In this document: one piece after another, positions 1 to 9,300 of the stretch | Layout: every line of letters starts with the position of its first letter | How positions within the stretch are numbered: position 1 is the first letter of the stretch | Assembly (NCBI GenBank): GCA_024398055.1 | Contig: CP073749.1 | Location: forward strand, 2,170,594-2,234,593 | Reading direction: 5' to 3' | Source: a bacterium SCSIO 12741 | GTDB lineage: Bacteria; Bacteroidota; Bacteroidia; Flavobacteriales_G; Salibacteraceae | DNA: 64,000 bases | Notes under the pieces: generated by a model | What the model was told of the DNA's origin: nothing | The model's database searches: none | Seen by the model: the letters and a program-made list of their open reading frames with translations, nothing else | Position numbers and translations under genes: made by a program

Positions 1-629
1 TCGTATAGGTAGTTGTTGTTCTGATCGATTAGGGCAAACATCTGATAGGTGCCTTCCTTCAAATGAGTCAGCTCAAATTGGCCATCAGGTTTTACCTTAG
101 TATAATAGTAGGGGCGCTCAAGAGCTGGAATGGAATCGTCTTCTTGCTCATAGAGCATGACCAGAACATTTTCTGGTGGCGCAAGGGTAAAGGCGTCTTT
201 AACATTTCCACTTACACTTGCCGAATCCAGGTAAGGTCCGGTAGAGAATACAAATACATTGGAGTCCAGAACATTTCCTTCTCTAAAGTCTACAATTCCT
301 TGTCCAAGATTAAAGGTGTAGGTCGTGTTCGGTTTTAAGGAATCATCAAAGGAGATGATCAATGATTTCTTACGAATCTTAAATTCAGGGTTTTTCTCCA
401 AAGGAGGCGAGACAATGAGTTCTTGTCCCAAATTACTTTGCTTAACGTATTCGTCAAAAGTCAAAATAACTGAATTGCCCACGTAATTGGTGCTCTCATT
501 GAGCGGCTTGCTTTTAGAGATTCCAGGAGGAGTAGTGTCCTTATCGCCACCGGTAGGCATTGCTTGTTGGGCGCAACTGGTAGCGAAAAGGGCTAAAGCC
601 GAAAGCCACAAAAGCGATAAATTATTCAT
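1..629 (-). CDS. Ig-like (Big_5-type) lipoprotein, 3'-truncated by window edge
   Basis: The reading frame starts at the ATG at 629 and runs off the left edge, giving about 209 residues without a stop. The N-terminus is a lipoprotein signal (hydrophobic stretch, then lipobox ATSC at about residues 17-20). It is followed by PTGGDKDTTPP, a sequence typical of a widespread Bacteroidota lipoprotein family with an N-terminal bacterial Ig-like domain. The next 100 residues fit that domain (VILTFDEYV, then NTTYTFNLG around residue 105, then FVFSTG). The likely location is the periplasmic face or surface of the outer membrane; its function is not known to me. Its first 8 bases overlap the end of the upstream gene (ATGAATAA), so the two are probably co-transcribed. 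The C-terminal part is outside the window. Confidence 0.8.
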   Translation of the reverse strand, partial: MNNLSLLWLSALALFATSCAQQAMPTGGDKDTTPPGISKSKPLNESTNYVGNSVILTFDEYVKQSNLGQELIVSPPLEKNPEFKIRKKSLIISFDDSLKPNTTYTFNLGQGIVDFREGNVLDSNVFVFSTGPYLDSASVSGNVKDAFTLAPPENVLVMLYEQEDDSIPALERPYYYTKVKPDGQFELTHLKEGTYQMFALIDQNNNYLY

Positions 630-1101
630 GAACCGGTAGTTTATCAGACAACAAGGTTGCCACCCTTTCCAAATAGGATTGATCCGTTTGATCGAAGTGA
701 TCAAATTCGCGGCTGTCTACATCTAGTATAAGGCTAACCTCTCCATTGTGGTCCAATACAGGTACAACGATTTCAGAATTTGACTCAGCACTACAGGCAA
801 TATGTCCGGGGAATTGGTGCACGTCAGGAACCACAAGCGTGGCCTTTTGAGCCCAGCTTGTCCCGCATACCCCTTTTCCAAAAGAAATTCGGGTGCATGC
901 TACCGGACCTTGGAATGGTCCCAGTACCAGTTGACGATTTGAAGGGGTTTCTTCTACCCGGTAGAATCCAACCCACCACCAGTTAAAGGTTTCTTTGAGT
1001 GCGGCCGCTACATTAGCCAAATTGGCCATGAGGTCATTTTCGTCTGAAATTAAACCCTCTATCTGAGCCAGGCACAAGTCGTATTTTTCCTTTTTAGACA
1101 A
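622..1101 (-). CDS. msrC: Free methionine-(R)-sulfoxide reductase (GAF-domain fRMsr)
   Basis: A small single-domain GAF protein that reduces free methionine-R-sulfoxide using thioredoxin-type electrons in the cytosol. The three family cysteines are present in the contexts GPVACTRI, GKGVCGTSW and GHIACSAES. They are spaced 10 and 24 residues apart, the same spacing as Cys84, Cys94 and Cys118 of E. coli YebR. SNSEIVVP and LDVDS, also conserved, follow. The open frame extends upstream to a TTG at 1170. Homology to YebR begins at SKKEKY, so I chose the TTG at 1101 (159 residues, close to the usual 150-165). A TATTTTTG box (1106-1113, minus) sits 4 bases before that TTG, which fits a nearly leaderless start. 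The downstream lipoprotein gene overlaps by 8 bases. The start is less certain than the function. Confidence 0.88.
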   Translation of the reverse strand: MSKKEKYDLCLAQIEGLISDENDLMANLANVAAALKETFNWWWVGFYRVEETPSNRQLVLGPFQGPVACTRISFGKGVCGTSWAQKATLVVPDVHQFPGHIACSAESNSEIVVPVLDHNGEVSLILDVDSREFDHFDQTDQSYLERVATLLSDKLPVHE

Positions 1102-1105
1102 GCGC

Positions 1106-1113
1106 CAAAAATA
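1106..1113 (-). promoter_or_regulatory. Bacteroidota -7 promoter box TATTTTTG
   Basis: A perfect match to the TAnnTTTG -7 consensus, read on the minus strand, placed 4 bases before the preferred TTG start of the fRMsr gene. No TTG -33 element lies at the usual 17-23 base distance, so this is only a candidate. Confidence 0.35.
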
Positions 1114-1341
1114 AAGTAATCCGTCAAGCAATGTGGTATCCTTAAAGGTTTGTATTAGCGGGTTTTGCAAACAATAGGGCTAATGATCTGAAATTGGGAA
1201 TGTTGGGGCGATTGGCGAGCTAAAAATCGATTACTAAAAAATGTTATTTTAGCAGGCTTGAAAAAAGTTTAAAAAAATAGGCAACCCTTATATAAAAGGT
1301 TCGTCATTTTGGTTGAGTAAACTAATGCAAATACGTAAGCT

Positions 1342-4300
1342 ATGAAAAAAATCGTAGGAATCTTGTTCGGAATATTCGCCCTCCTGGCCTTTACTCCGGA
1401 CCTAAATGCCTCTCACGTATCGGGTGGTAGTATCAAGTATACTTATGTTGGTCCAGGTGCACAGCCGGGTACCCATCAGTATAAAATTACCGTCGGAATT
1501 ATTCGTGACTGTTCCGGGATTAGTTATGGTGCCAATACCCAGGTGGTAACGGCGAGATGTACCTCTTCGGGTGCTACCCAGACCTATACCCTGAATAAAG
1601 TAAATTATGTTTCTAAACCTGGAGAACGTCCTGCCAACAATGGTGCCAAGGATGTATCTGACGTTTGTCGAAACAAAGCTTCTCGTTGTAACTCCACCAC
1701 CGGACCGGATGGATACGAGTTATATACGTACGAAGGAATTGTTACGCTGGGGCCATGTAATAGTTGGGAATTTGGAACGCTTACACAGTGTTGTCGAAAT
1801 GCCATGGCAAACTTTACGGCATCCACAGCTTACCTACGAACCTTTTTCAATACGTTAGACTTCCCGGTAAATAGTGCGCCGCACTTTGCCGATGAGGTGA
1901 AACCGATGCCTTCCGCTTGTGTGGGCCAGGACGTGTTCTACGGACTGGGCACATCGGATACAGCCTTTGGAGGTGACAGTTTGGCTTACGTTTTTGCCTG
2001 TCCTTCCAATACTCAAACCACAAACGCAACACCAAGAAACCCATATACCTGTCAATCTCCTATTACTGGTATTACCCTGGATGGTAAAACTGGTTTGATC
2101 TCCTTTAAGCCTACTACTCAAGGAACGTTCCTGGTGGCTTTCTGGGTTCAGGAGTATGAGCGTTGTACTGGTAGACTAAAAGGACAGACTCTACGTGAGG
2201 TTCAGTTCCGGGTTAAGGGATGTACCAATAAAGTACCAAAAGACGTCAGTGGGGTTTCCAACTTAATTGGTAATGCTCAGAAGATTGGACGTTATGCAAT
2301 CGAGGTTTGTCAAGGGGAAACATTCTCTTGGTCAGATACGATTCGAGATCCAGATCCTGACTCACTTTATTTTGAGACGAACGTGGATCGTGTGTTGCCT
2401 GGTGCAACGCAAACCATCACTTTCCTGAAAAGAAACGAAGCAGTTGTAACTCACACTTGGACTGCTGTTATTGGTGAAAACCCTGTAAAGTCTTTCTTCA
2501 TCTCTTTTGATGATAACAAATGTGATTATCCTGGTAATGGATTCTCTGCTTTTGAGATTCAGGTTCGGAATGCAACAAATGCTGGACCCGATCAAGTTAT
2601 CTGTATTGGTGATGACGTTAACCTCTTAGCTTACGGAGGTCGTAAATACGATTGGAAGTCCCTTAGTGGAGACCCACTTCTTACAGGTGTGAACTTCTTT
2701 CCTGATACTACTAATCAGGATACCAATAGAACGGCACTCTTTAAGCCTACTAAAACAACTGTACTTAGTGTAGAATCAGATTTGATTTTGGGATGTTTGG
2801 TAGCCTTGGCTTGTAAGAAAACAGATACTACTCTAATTACTGTAGTAGATAGCTTCTCGAATAAAGTTGTTCCAGACTTGTTCTTGTGTAACCCTGGTTC
2901 TGGACAATTGGGTGTGACTCCTTCACGCTCAACCATGAATTATACTTACAAGTGGACCCCATCAAGTTTCTTGAACTACGATACTTTGCAGAATCCAACA
3001 TTCTCTGGAGTAACACACGATACTACATTTACTGTTCTTGTTGAATCAGATTCAGGTTGTGTTCGTGAATCACAAGTGAAGGTTTCGGTAACGGATCCAT
3101 TCCCTGACAATATGGAAGCTAAAGTTTCCGATACCTTGATCTGTTTGCAGAAGACTATTGACCTTTGGGTAGATAAAGGAAGTATTAACTACGGTCCTTG
3201 TGGAACGGTTCAGTACAAATGTCAAGGGACAACGAAAAACTTTAATATTGGTGGTAACGGTTCTTTGAAGAACGGTGCTAACTCCAATAACCTACCGGTA
3301 GTATACGGTAGTGATAACCCATCGGCTAAGGCTCAGTTCATTTACCTGGCAGCTGATTTGAAAGCCCGTGGAATGGAAGCTGGACCTATTTCGTCCATCG
3401 CTTGGGAGATTACCAAGATCTACGGATCTCCAGGTAGTCCACAGTACACTCCATTCAACAACTTTACTATTAAGATGGGTTGTATCAGTCAAAATGAATT
3501 GGTTGGAACAAACTTTGTGAATCAGCAATTGTTTGAAGTATTCTCTCCTAAAGCTGTAATTCCTACAGTTGGATGGAATACTCACGTATTTGACAACCAG
3601 TACAACTGGGATGGAAATTCGAACATTATCGTTGAAGTGTGCTGGCAAAACCAAAATGGGTATGCAGGTCACCACGAAATGACTTTCGATCCGGTTACCT
3701 ACAACGCATCTGGTTACTACTTCCAGCAGTTTAACTGGAGACCTGCTGCTTGTAGCAACGGAGCTATGTCTCCTGGATTCCCACAACAAACGATTCCAAG
3801 AACTCAGTTTGGTGCTTGTTCAGGAATGCGTTCCAGCTTGTTCTCTTTCGATTGGAACCCAAAACCAAATGGTGGTTTTGTAGGAGCTACAAACCAAGAC
3901 TCTGCAGTTGCTAACGCTTCTTTGGCTACAACTGGAGTTTACCGAGTAATCATTACTGACTCAGCTTACCAAGTATGTCACGATACATTAGATGTGTTAG
4001 TTGATGTGGTTAGCCAATACGATGTTAAGCCTGATACTACAGATCCTCACTGTATTGACAATGGATACGTTCAGTTGACCTCTCCAACTCCTTGGAACAT
4101 TACTACCCCAGGTGGTAACTGGTCAGGAGCTGGTATCATTAACAATACACTTGGACTTTGGGACCCTAAAGTATCCGGTACAGGAACTTTCTGGGTAGTT
4201 TATGAAGTAACCGGAGACGCTTGTGCCAATAAGGATAGTAACCTGGTAACGATTGTTGGAAAACCAGATGCCGGATTGTTAACTCCGGATAGCTTGTGTG

Positions 4301-6240
4301 CTCTGTGGAAGGATACTACCGTTCAGCAGTTGATTGCCAAGACTCCAGGTGGATACTTTAAAGGATATGGAGTTGACTCCATTCCAGATGCCAATGGAAA
4401 GATGACTTACTTCATCGATGGAACTAAGTTTAACACCTCGGGTGGTAAAGTAGATACAGCCGTATTTACCTACACTGTATTCAAAGGCTGTTGGAACACC
4501 GATACCTTTGAGTTACCTGTACACCCAGGTTGGGATACGACCTACAACGGTATTTTACACAACGGTATACCTTATCTGGACTACTCCTTCTGTTTGAGTA
4601 ACCCAGTCATTGATACGGTAGATGTAGAAGGAAAAGGTGGAATCTGGAGTTGTTTGGAAGTGCCAAACGCCATTATCGACGCCCAACGTGGTGTGATTGA
4701 TCCTGCTTTGTTTGGAACTACGGGTAGCTATACCTTGAAGATTGAGAAAACTGGATTCTGTGGAAACAGCGCCACTATTCCAATCACGGTTGTAGAAGCA
4801 CCGGAGATTGATATTCTGGACATGTACTACTGTAACGACTTCTGTGATATCCAGGCAAACAAGATTAGAACGGATACCTTCCAGTTCTTAATTGCCAAAG
4901 GGATCAATATCGGAGGAACAGGAGATACCAAGTTGGGTATTCCCGGAAACGACATTCTGTTGAGCTATGGCGACAAAGCCAGTTCAGGATGGCCGAATGC
5001 GATAGAAGATTTAGCCTTTAACTTCTGGGATGGAGGTTCATGGATGCCACTTCCTCACATTGCTCGATTCCGTCCATGTCAGATTCCTGCCGGACAGGAG
5101 CGTACGATCAAGTATCAGTTTGCTGTTCGCTACCGGACCAATCACCCTGAGTATGGCTGTTTGTCCTTTGACTCAGCCAAGGTGATCCACCGTGCACAAA
5201 TTGAGCTACCAGAAGTGGAAGAGCGTTTTGTGTTCTGTCAAGGGGATAGCATTCAGGGATTGTTTGTAAAAGATGCTCCAGCCGGATTGATCGTTGAGTG
5301 GTATGTAGATACACTGTCTACTCTTCCAGATGATACCGGATCTACTTTCGAATATCCAGGATTGGATAACAGCAATGGATTGCACTATGTGTTTGCCCGC
5401 TATGTAGATACCATCACAGGATGTGTAAGCCGCGTGGATGGTAGAGGATTCCAGAATATTCCTTACAAGGTTTATGGTAATCCAAATGCGGATATCAGAA
5501 CCAATCCAGCAGGGGTAGACAAGAAGTTTATCGGTGAAGAAGTTACTTATGTAAACATCACCGAGCAAGGCAACTACGGAGATACTACCATCACCTCATC
5601 CGGAGGCGGATACTTTGAGTGGTACACTGCATCAGGTCCATACTTTGGAACAGCAGATACCCTATCACGTTGGGATGAGTATGACCCACACGGACGTTAT
5701 ACTTCTCACCCTGGTCCTGAATCAGAGTTGAAAGTGAAGTACGATTTGTTTGGAGCCTACGATGTATGGTTGGTCGCTGTAAACGATGCTGGCTGTAGAG
5801 ACAGTATAAAAATCGATATGGACATTGATCAGCGCGTTAAGCCTAAATTCCCGAACGTATTTACCCCAGCGAAAAAGGGTGAAGACTTTGGTGATGGCAT
5901 GAACGACTGGTGGTCGATCATCACTCCAGCAGCAGAAGACTGCCCATGTGGACCCAACAGCAATGGAGTAGCTACCTGCTACTGTGCCGATGGAGAAGAG
6001 GTGATGAAGGAATGGTTTAAGCGTGACTTCTACAGCATCGAAGGTTTTATCTACGACCGCTGGGGAAGAAGAGTGAAGAAGTTGACCTTAGAAGATCCGA
6101 TCTGGAAAGGAGATAACCAAGCAGGTGCTCCACAAACTGACGGAACCTACTTCTATGTCATCGAACTCAAAATCAGAGACCTGGATCAAACCATCATTAA
6201 AGAGAAAGGAACTATTACTCTGATCAGAGAAAAAGAATAA
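1342..6240 (+). CDS. Large T9SS type B adhesin (1632 aa), paralogue of next gene
   Basis: A secreted surface protein of a Bacteroidota-specific family. The signal peptide is about residues 1-24 (MKKIVGILFGIFALLAF, then LNA before SHVSGG). The N-terminal module starts SHVSGGSIKYTY with IIRDCSG and is rich in cysteine. A cadherin-like stretch (around GGDSLAY, with LDGKTGLISF) follows, and then several Ig-like/PKD-like repeats. A Cys-bounded module of about 207 residues (3199-3819) interrupts one Ig-like repeat. The C-terminus from about residue 1503 (FPNVFTP, then YDRWGRR near 1571, then GTYFYVIEL) is a T9SS type B (gliding-motility-associated) sorting domain. That domain holds an unusual CPC...CYC insertion. 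The N-terminal 440 residues closely resemble those of the gene at 6378. Expected location is the cell surface; the ligand is unknown. A strong terminator follows. Confidence 0.9.
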   Translation: MKKIVGILFGIFALLAFTPDLNASHVSGGSIKYTYVGPGAQPGTHQYKITVGIIRDCSGISYGANTQVVTARCTSSGATQTYTLNKVNYVSKPGERPANNGAKDVSDVCRNKASRCNSTTGPDGYELYTYEGIVTLGPCNSWEFGTLTQCCRNAMANFTASTAYLRTFFNTLDFPVNSAPHFADEVKPMPSACVGQDVFYGLGTSDTAFGGDSLAYVFACPSNTQTTNATPRNPYTCQSPITGITLDGKTGLISFKPTTQGTFLVAFWVQEYERCTGRLKGQTLREVQFRVKGCTNKVPKDVSGVSNLIGNAQKIGRYAIEVCQGETFSWSDTIRDPDPDSLYFETNVDRVLPGATQTITFLKRNEAVVTHTWTAVIGENPVKSFFISFDDNKCDYPGNGFSAFEIQVRNATNAGPDQVICIGDDVNLLAYGGRKYDWKSLSGDPLLTGVNFFPDTTNQDTNRTALFKPTKTTVLSVESDLILGCLVALACKKTDTTLITVVDSFSNKVVPDLFLCNPGSGQLGVTPSRSTMNYTYKWTPSSFLNYDTLQNPTFSGVTHDTTFTVLVESDSGCVRESQVKVSVTDPFPDNMEAKVSDTLICLQKTIDLWVDKGSINYGPCGTVQYKCQGTTKNFNIGGNGSLKNGANSNNLPVVYGSDNPSAKAQFIYLAADLKARGMEAGPISSIAWEITKIYGSPGSPQYTPFNNFTIKMGCISQNELVGTNFVNQQLFEVFSPKAVIPTVGWNTHVFDNQYNWDGNSNIIVEVCWQNQNGYAGHHEMTFDPVTYNASGYYFQQFNWRPAACSNGAMSPGFPQQTIPRTQFGACSGMRSSLFSFDWNPKPNGGFVGATNQDSAVANASLATTGVYRVIITDSAYQVCHDTLDVLVDVVSQYDVKPDTTDPHCIDNGYVQLTSPTPWNITTPGGNWSGAGIINNTLGLWDPKVSGTGTFWVVYEVTGDACANKDSNLVTIVGKPDAGLLTPDSLCALWKDTTVQQLIAKTPGGYFKGYGVDSIPDANGKMTYFIDGTKFNTSGGKVDTAVFTYTVFKGCWNTDTFELPVHPGWDTTYNGILHNGIPYLDYSFCLSNPVIDTVDVEGKGGIWSCLEVPNAIIDAQRGVIDPALFGTTGSYTLKIEKTGFCGNSATIPITVVEAPEIDILDMYYCNDFCDIQANKIRTDTFQFLIAKGINIGGTGDTKLGIPGNDILLSYGDKASSGWPNAIEDLAFNFWDGGSWMPLPHIARFRPCQIPAGQERTIKYQFAVRYRTNHPEYGCLSFDSAKVIHRAQIELPEVEERFVFCQGDSIQGLFVKDAPAGLIVEWYVDTLSTLPDDTGSTFEYPGLDNSNGLHYVFARYVDTITGCVSRVDGRGFQNIPYKVYGNPNADIRTNPAGVDKKFIGEEVTYVNITEQGNYGDTTITSSGGGYFEWYTASGPYFGTADTLSRWDEYDPHGRYTSHPGPESELKVKYDLFGAYDVWLVAVNDAGCRDSIKIDMDIDQRVKPKFPNVFTPAKKGEDFGDGMNDWWSIITPAAEDCPCGPNSNGVATCYCADGEEVMKEWFKRDFYSIEGFIYDRWGRRVKKLTLEDPIWKGDNQAGAPQTDGTYFYVIELKIRDLDQTIIKEKGTITLIREKE
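3199..3819 (+). other. Nested ~207-residue Cys-bounded module inside an Ig-like repeat (copy 1)
   Basis: This segment begins with CGxxxxxC (CGTVQYKC) and ends at the Cys of FGACSG. Inside are QFIYLAADL, MGCISQ, GWNTHVFDN, NWDGNSN and IIVEVCW. It sits between the first strand of an Ig-like repeat (ICLQKTIDLW) and the rest of that repeat (FSFDWNP onward). Equivalent modules lie at 8309-8902 and 28415-29005 in two other genes. The interior resembles a beta-sandwich module common in secreted Bacteroidota proteins (xxxYxxxELxAxGxxxG ... WDGxSNLxVExCxxN); that resemblance is from memory. Confidence 0.7.
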
Positions 6241-6267
6241 ACCGGTAGATTAACTTGGTGAATCAGA

Positions 6268-6299
6268 AAAAACGCTCCGTAAAGGGGCGTTTTTTTTTT
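6268..6299 (+). terminator. Rho-independent terminator
   Basis: A hairpin with arms AAACGC and GCGTTT and a short GC-rich interior is followed by nine or more T residues. It lies 28 bases after the stop of the first large adhesin and separates it from its downstream paralogue. Confidence 0.8.
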
Positions 6300-6377
6300 C
6301 GTCCTTCTCTAGGTATATTTATCGCCCGGAAAATGCGGTCCGTCAACCGTTTCCGGAACAACAAAACTGGGTGAGTT

Positions 6378-9300
6378 ATGAATTTTATTTTTAAATCTTT
6401 GCAAAAAGGCCAATTGCTATTATTGGTGGCTTTTTTGTTTTTCGCATTTGGGGCTAATGCTTCTCACGTTTCTGGGGGTAGTATTAAGTATAAATATGTA
6501 GGCCCTGGAGCTACTACTGGTACTTATCAGTACTATATAGAAGTAGCGGTATTCCGGGATTGTGCGGGTATTAACTATTCGGCAACCACGGCAAATGTTA
6601 CTGGACAATGTTCTACTGGTGGAGCTTCTTCCACTTATACGTTGAATCACCTGGCTTTTGTGGCTCCAGTTCCCTCACCCTTTGGAGGGCCTTACTCGGG
6701 TGTTACTTCCGGTACGGGTACCAATCAATTGGTGGCTGAAGAGGTGTCTGACCTCTGTGACAAGATTCTAAATCCGGGTATTGCTCCTACATCAAACTGT
6801 CGGAACGGTACCGCTCAAGGATACCTTCGATTTAAATACTCAGGAATCATTACTCTGACTCAGTGTAATTACTGGGTTTTAGGTTTTACACCACAATGTT
6901 GTCGTAATACCGGTAACTCCAATATCAGTTCTGGGGGTATGTATGTTGAAACTCGATTCGACAATCTCAATTTCTTCGACAACAGTGCTCCTGACTTTGC
7001 GGATGAAGTAAAACCTATCCCATCTGCCTGTGTAGGTAAGAAAGTACTATTTGGTATTGGTACCATTGATAATGACGGTGATAGTTTGAAGTTTACCCTG
7101 AATTGTGCGATGCAGAATTCTACTACATGTGCGAACTACACGGGTAACTTTAGTGCAACTGCTCCAGCCGCGAACTTTACATTGGACCCTAAGACTGGTT
7201 TGATGGAATTTACTCCGGCCTCCGCTGGTAAACGGGTGGTTGCATTCTGGGTAACCGAATACGAAAGATGTACAGGTACCTGGAAGGCTCAGACCCTTCG
7301 TGATGTACAGTTTAGGGTTGCTACCTGTAACAATAACATTCCAATTGACTCCTCAGGTATTTCCAATGTTCAAGGGAAAAGTGCCATTAGGTTAAGTAAG
7401 TACAAACTCCAGGTTTGTAATGGAACAACCTTCAGTTTTGAGGATACAATTTACGATAAGGATATTGGTGATACACTGGCATTTAACTCAAATCATGATC
7501 AGGTAATGCCAGGGTCTCAGATGACCGTAACGAGTATCACGAGTAATAAAGCAGTGGTTAAGTTTACCTGGACGGCATCCATCGGTAATAACCCGATTAA
7601 GATATTCTACCTCGTATTTAATGACGATAAATGTGACTACCCAGGTAACGGATTCTCCGTATTCGAAATACAAGTGAGGAATGCGACCAGTGCAGGGCCG
7701 GATATGGCGGTCTGTATGGGCGCAGATACGGTCACGGTGGTGGCCTCCGGAGGGTCGAGCTATCAATGGGCCTCGGTTTATGGGGACTCCCTCCAATGGG
7801 GGGTCAATATATGGGGGATACGAACGCCACGGATACGAATAAAACCATACGATTCTTCCCCTCGAAAACGACCTACCTGGAGGTGTGGTCAGACATGAAA
7901 GAGGGTTGTGTTAAGGCCTCGGCATGTCAGGATCGAGATTCGGTCAAAATTGTTGCGGCAAGAAACTACAACGTGCTGAAACACTCAGACACCTTGATCT
8001 GTTTCGGGGATAGCACGATTAATATTTTCGCAGGAGCGGACTCCACGCATTTTACCTACACTTATGAGTGGGATGCGAATCCGACCTTGTCGAATGACTC
8101 GATAGCGAATCCAGATGTTACTCCGATAGTCGGTCAGTATTATCCGTTTACAATCATATCGGATTCGGGATGTACAAAACGAGACTCTATTTTCGTAGAT
8201 GTTACTCCACCGATGCCGAAGAGTATTATCGCTACGGCAAATCCAAACCCGGCTTGTCCAGGTACTCCTTCACAGATAAACTTATCACTAGGAGCAATGC
8301 CTACCAGCTGTGGATCAACGGTGGATCAATGTACGGGTGCCTTGGTGCATAAATCAAGCACTTCTACAGCAAACTCAAACGGTTCTGGTCCTTCAGGAAC
8401 CTCTAACTGGCCATGTCCTTACGGTGGTGGTCAGGTGAAAGCACGTCAGCAATTCTTGTACACGGCTGCTGAACTTAGCGCTATGGGTATTGGAGCTGGT
8501 ATTATAGATGGTCTTGGGTTTAATGTTGTGGGTACCAATGGTGTTTCGCCTATGGCCGGATATACCATTAAATTAAAGTGTTTGCCTGCCAACAAAACTA
8601 CCTTGACCTCCTGGGAGCAAAATGCAGTAACTGTATTCAATGCGAAAACCGTTACACCAGCAGCTGGATGGAATATGCATCCATTCGATAACAACTACAA
8701 CTACGATGGAAATAGTTCTCTTCTTGTAGAAGTATGTTGGGATAACTCAGCAAGTGGCTCATCCAGCAATGCATCTGTAGCCTACGTTTCAACATTGGCT
8801 CCAAGTTGTTTGGCTGACTATGGTACACTTTCATCTTGTACTTCTCAAATGTTGAGTTTGAGTAACAACCTAAATCGTCCTACCTTCCAGGTGAGCTACT
8901 GTGGGGCACGTGATCCTAAAGAGTTTACCTATAAGTGGACTCCATCAACTGGATTGAACTTCGATACCTTGCAAAATCCAGAAGCAACGATCAACTCTAC
9001 CGATTCTTTCACGGTATTGGTAACTGATACTTTTGGAAAGTGTAGCGATGATGCTGGAATTAAGATTTTAGTAGCTGAGTTGGAAATCGGAAACGATACC
9101 GCCATCTGTGCTGGTGACAGCCTTCAGTTGAATACTACTTACTTTACTGGATGTGGTCAAAGCACTTTTAGCTGGACACCTGCTTCTGCGTTCAACGATC
9201 CAAGTATTCCAAATCCAAAGGTTTCTTTGACCCAAACTACGGTTATCAAATTGACTTACACGGATACTTGTAGCTGTACGATTGTAGACAGTATAACCGT

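Noticed and set aside
63-338. A plus-strand open frame of 91 codons near the left edge.
   Set aside because: It is antisense to the Ig-like lipoprotein, which has a signal peptide, lipobox and family motif; the plus-strand product has no recognisable features.
3292-3789. A 165-codon minus-strand open frame inside the first adhesin.
   Set aside because: It lies wholly opposite the conserved nested module, and its product has no signal or motif; shadow frame.
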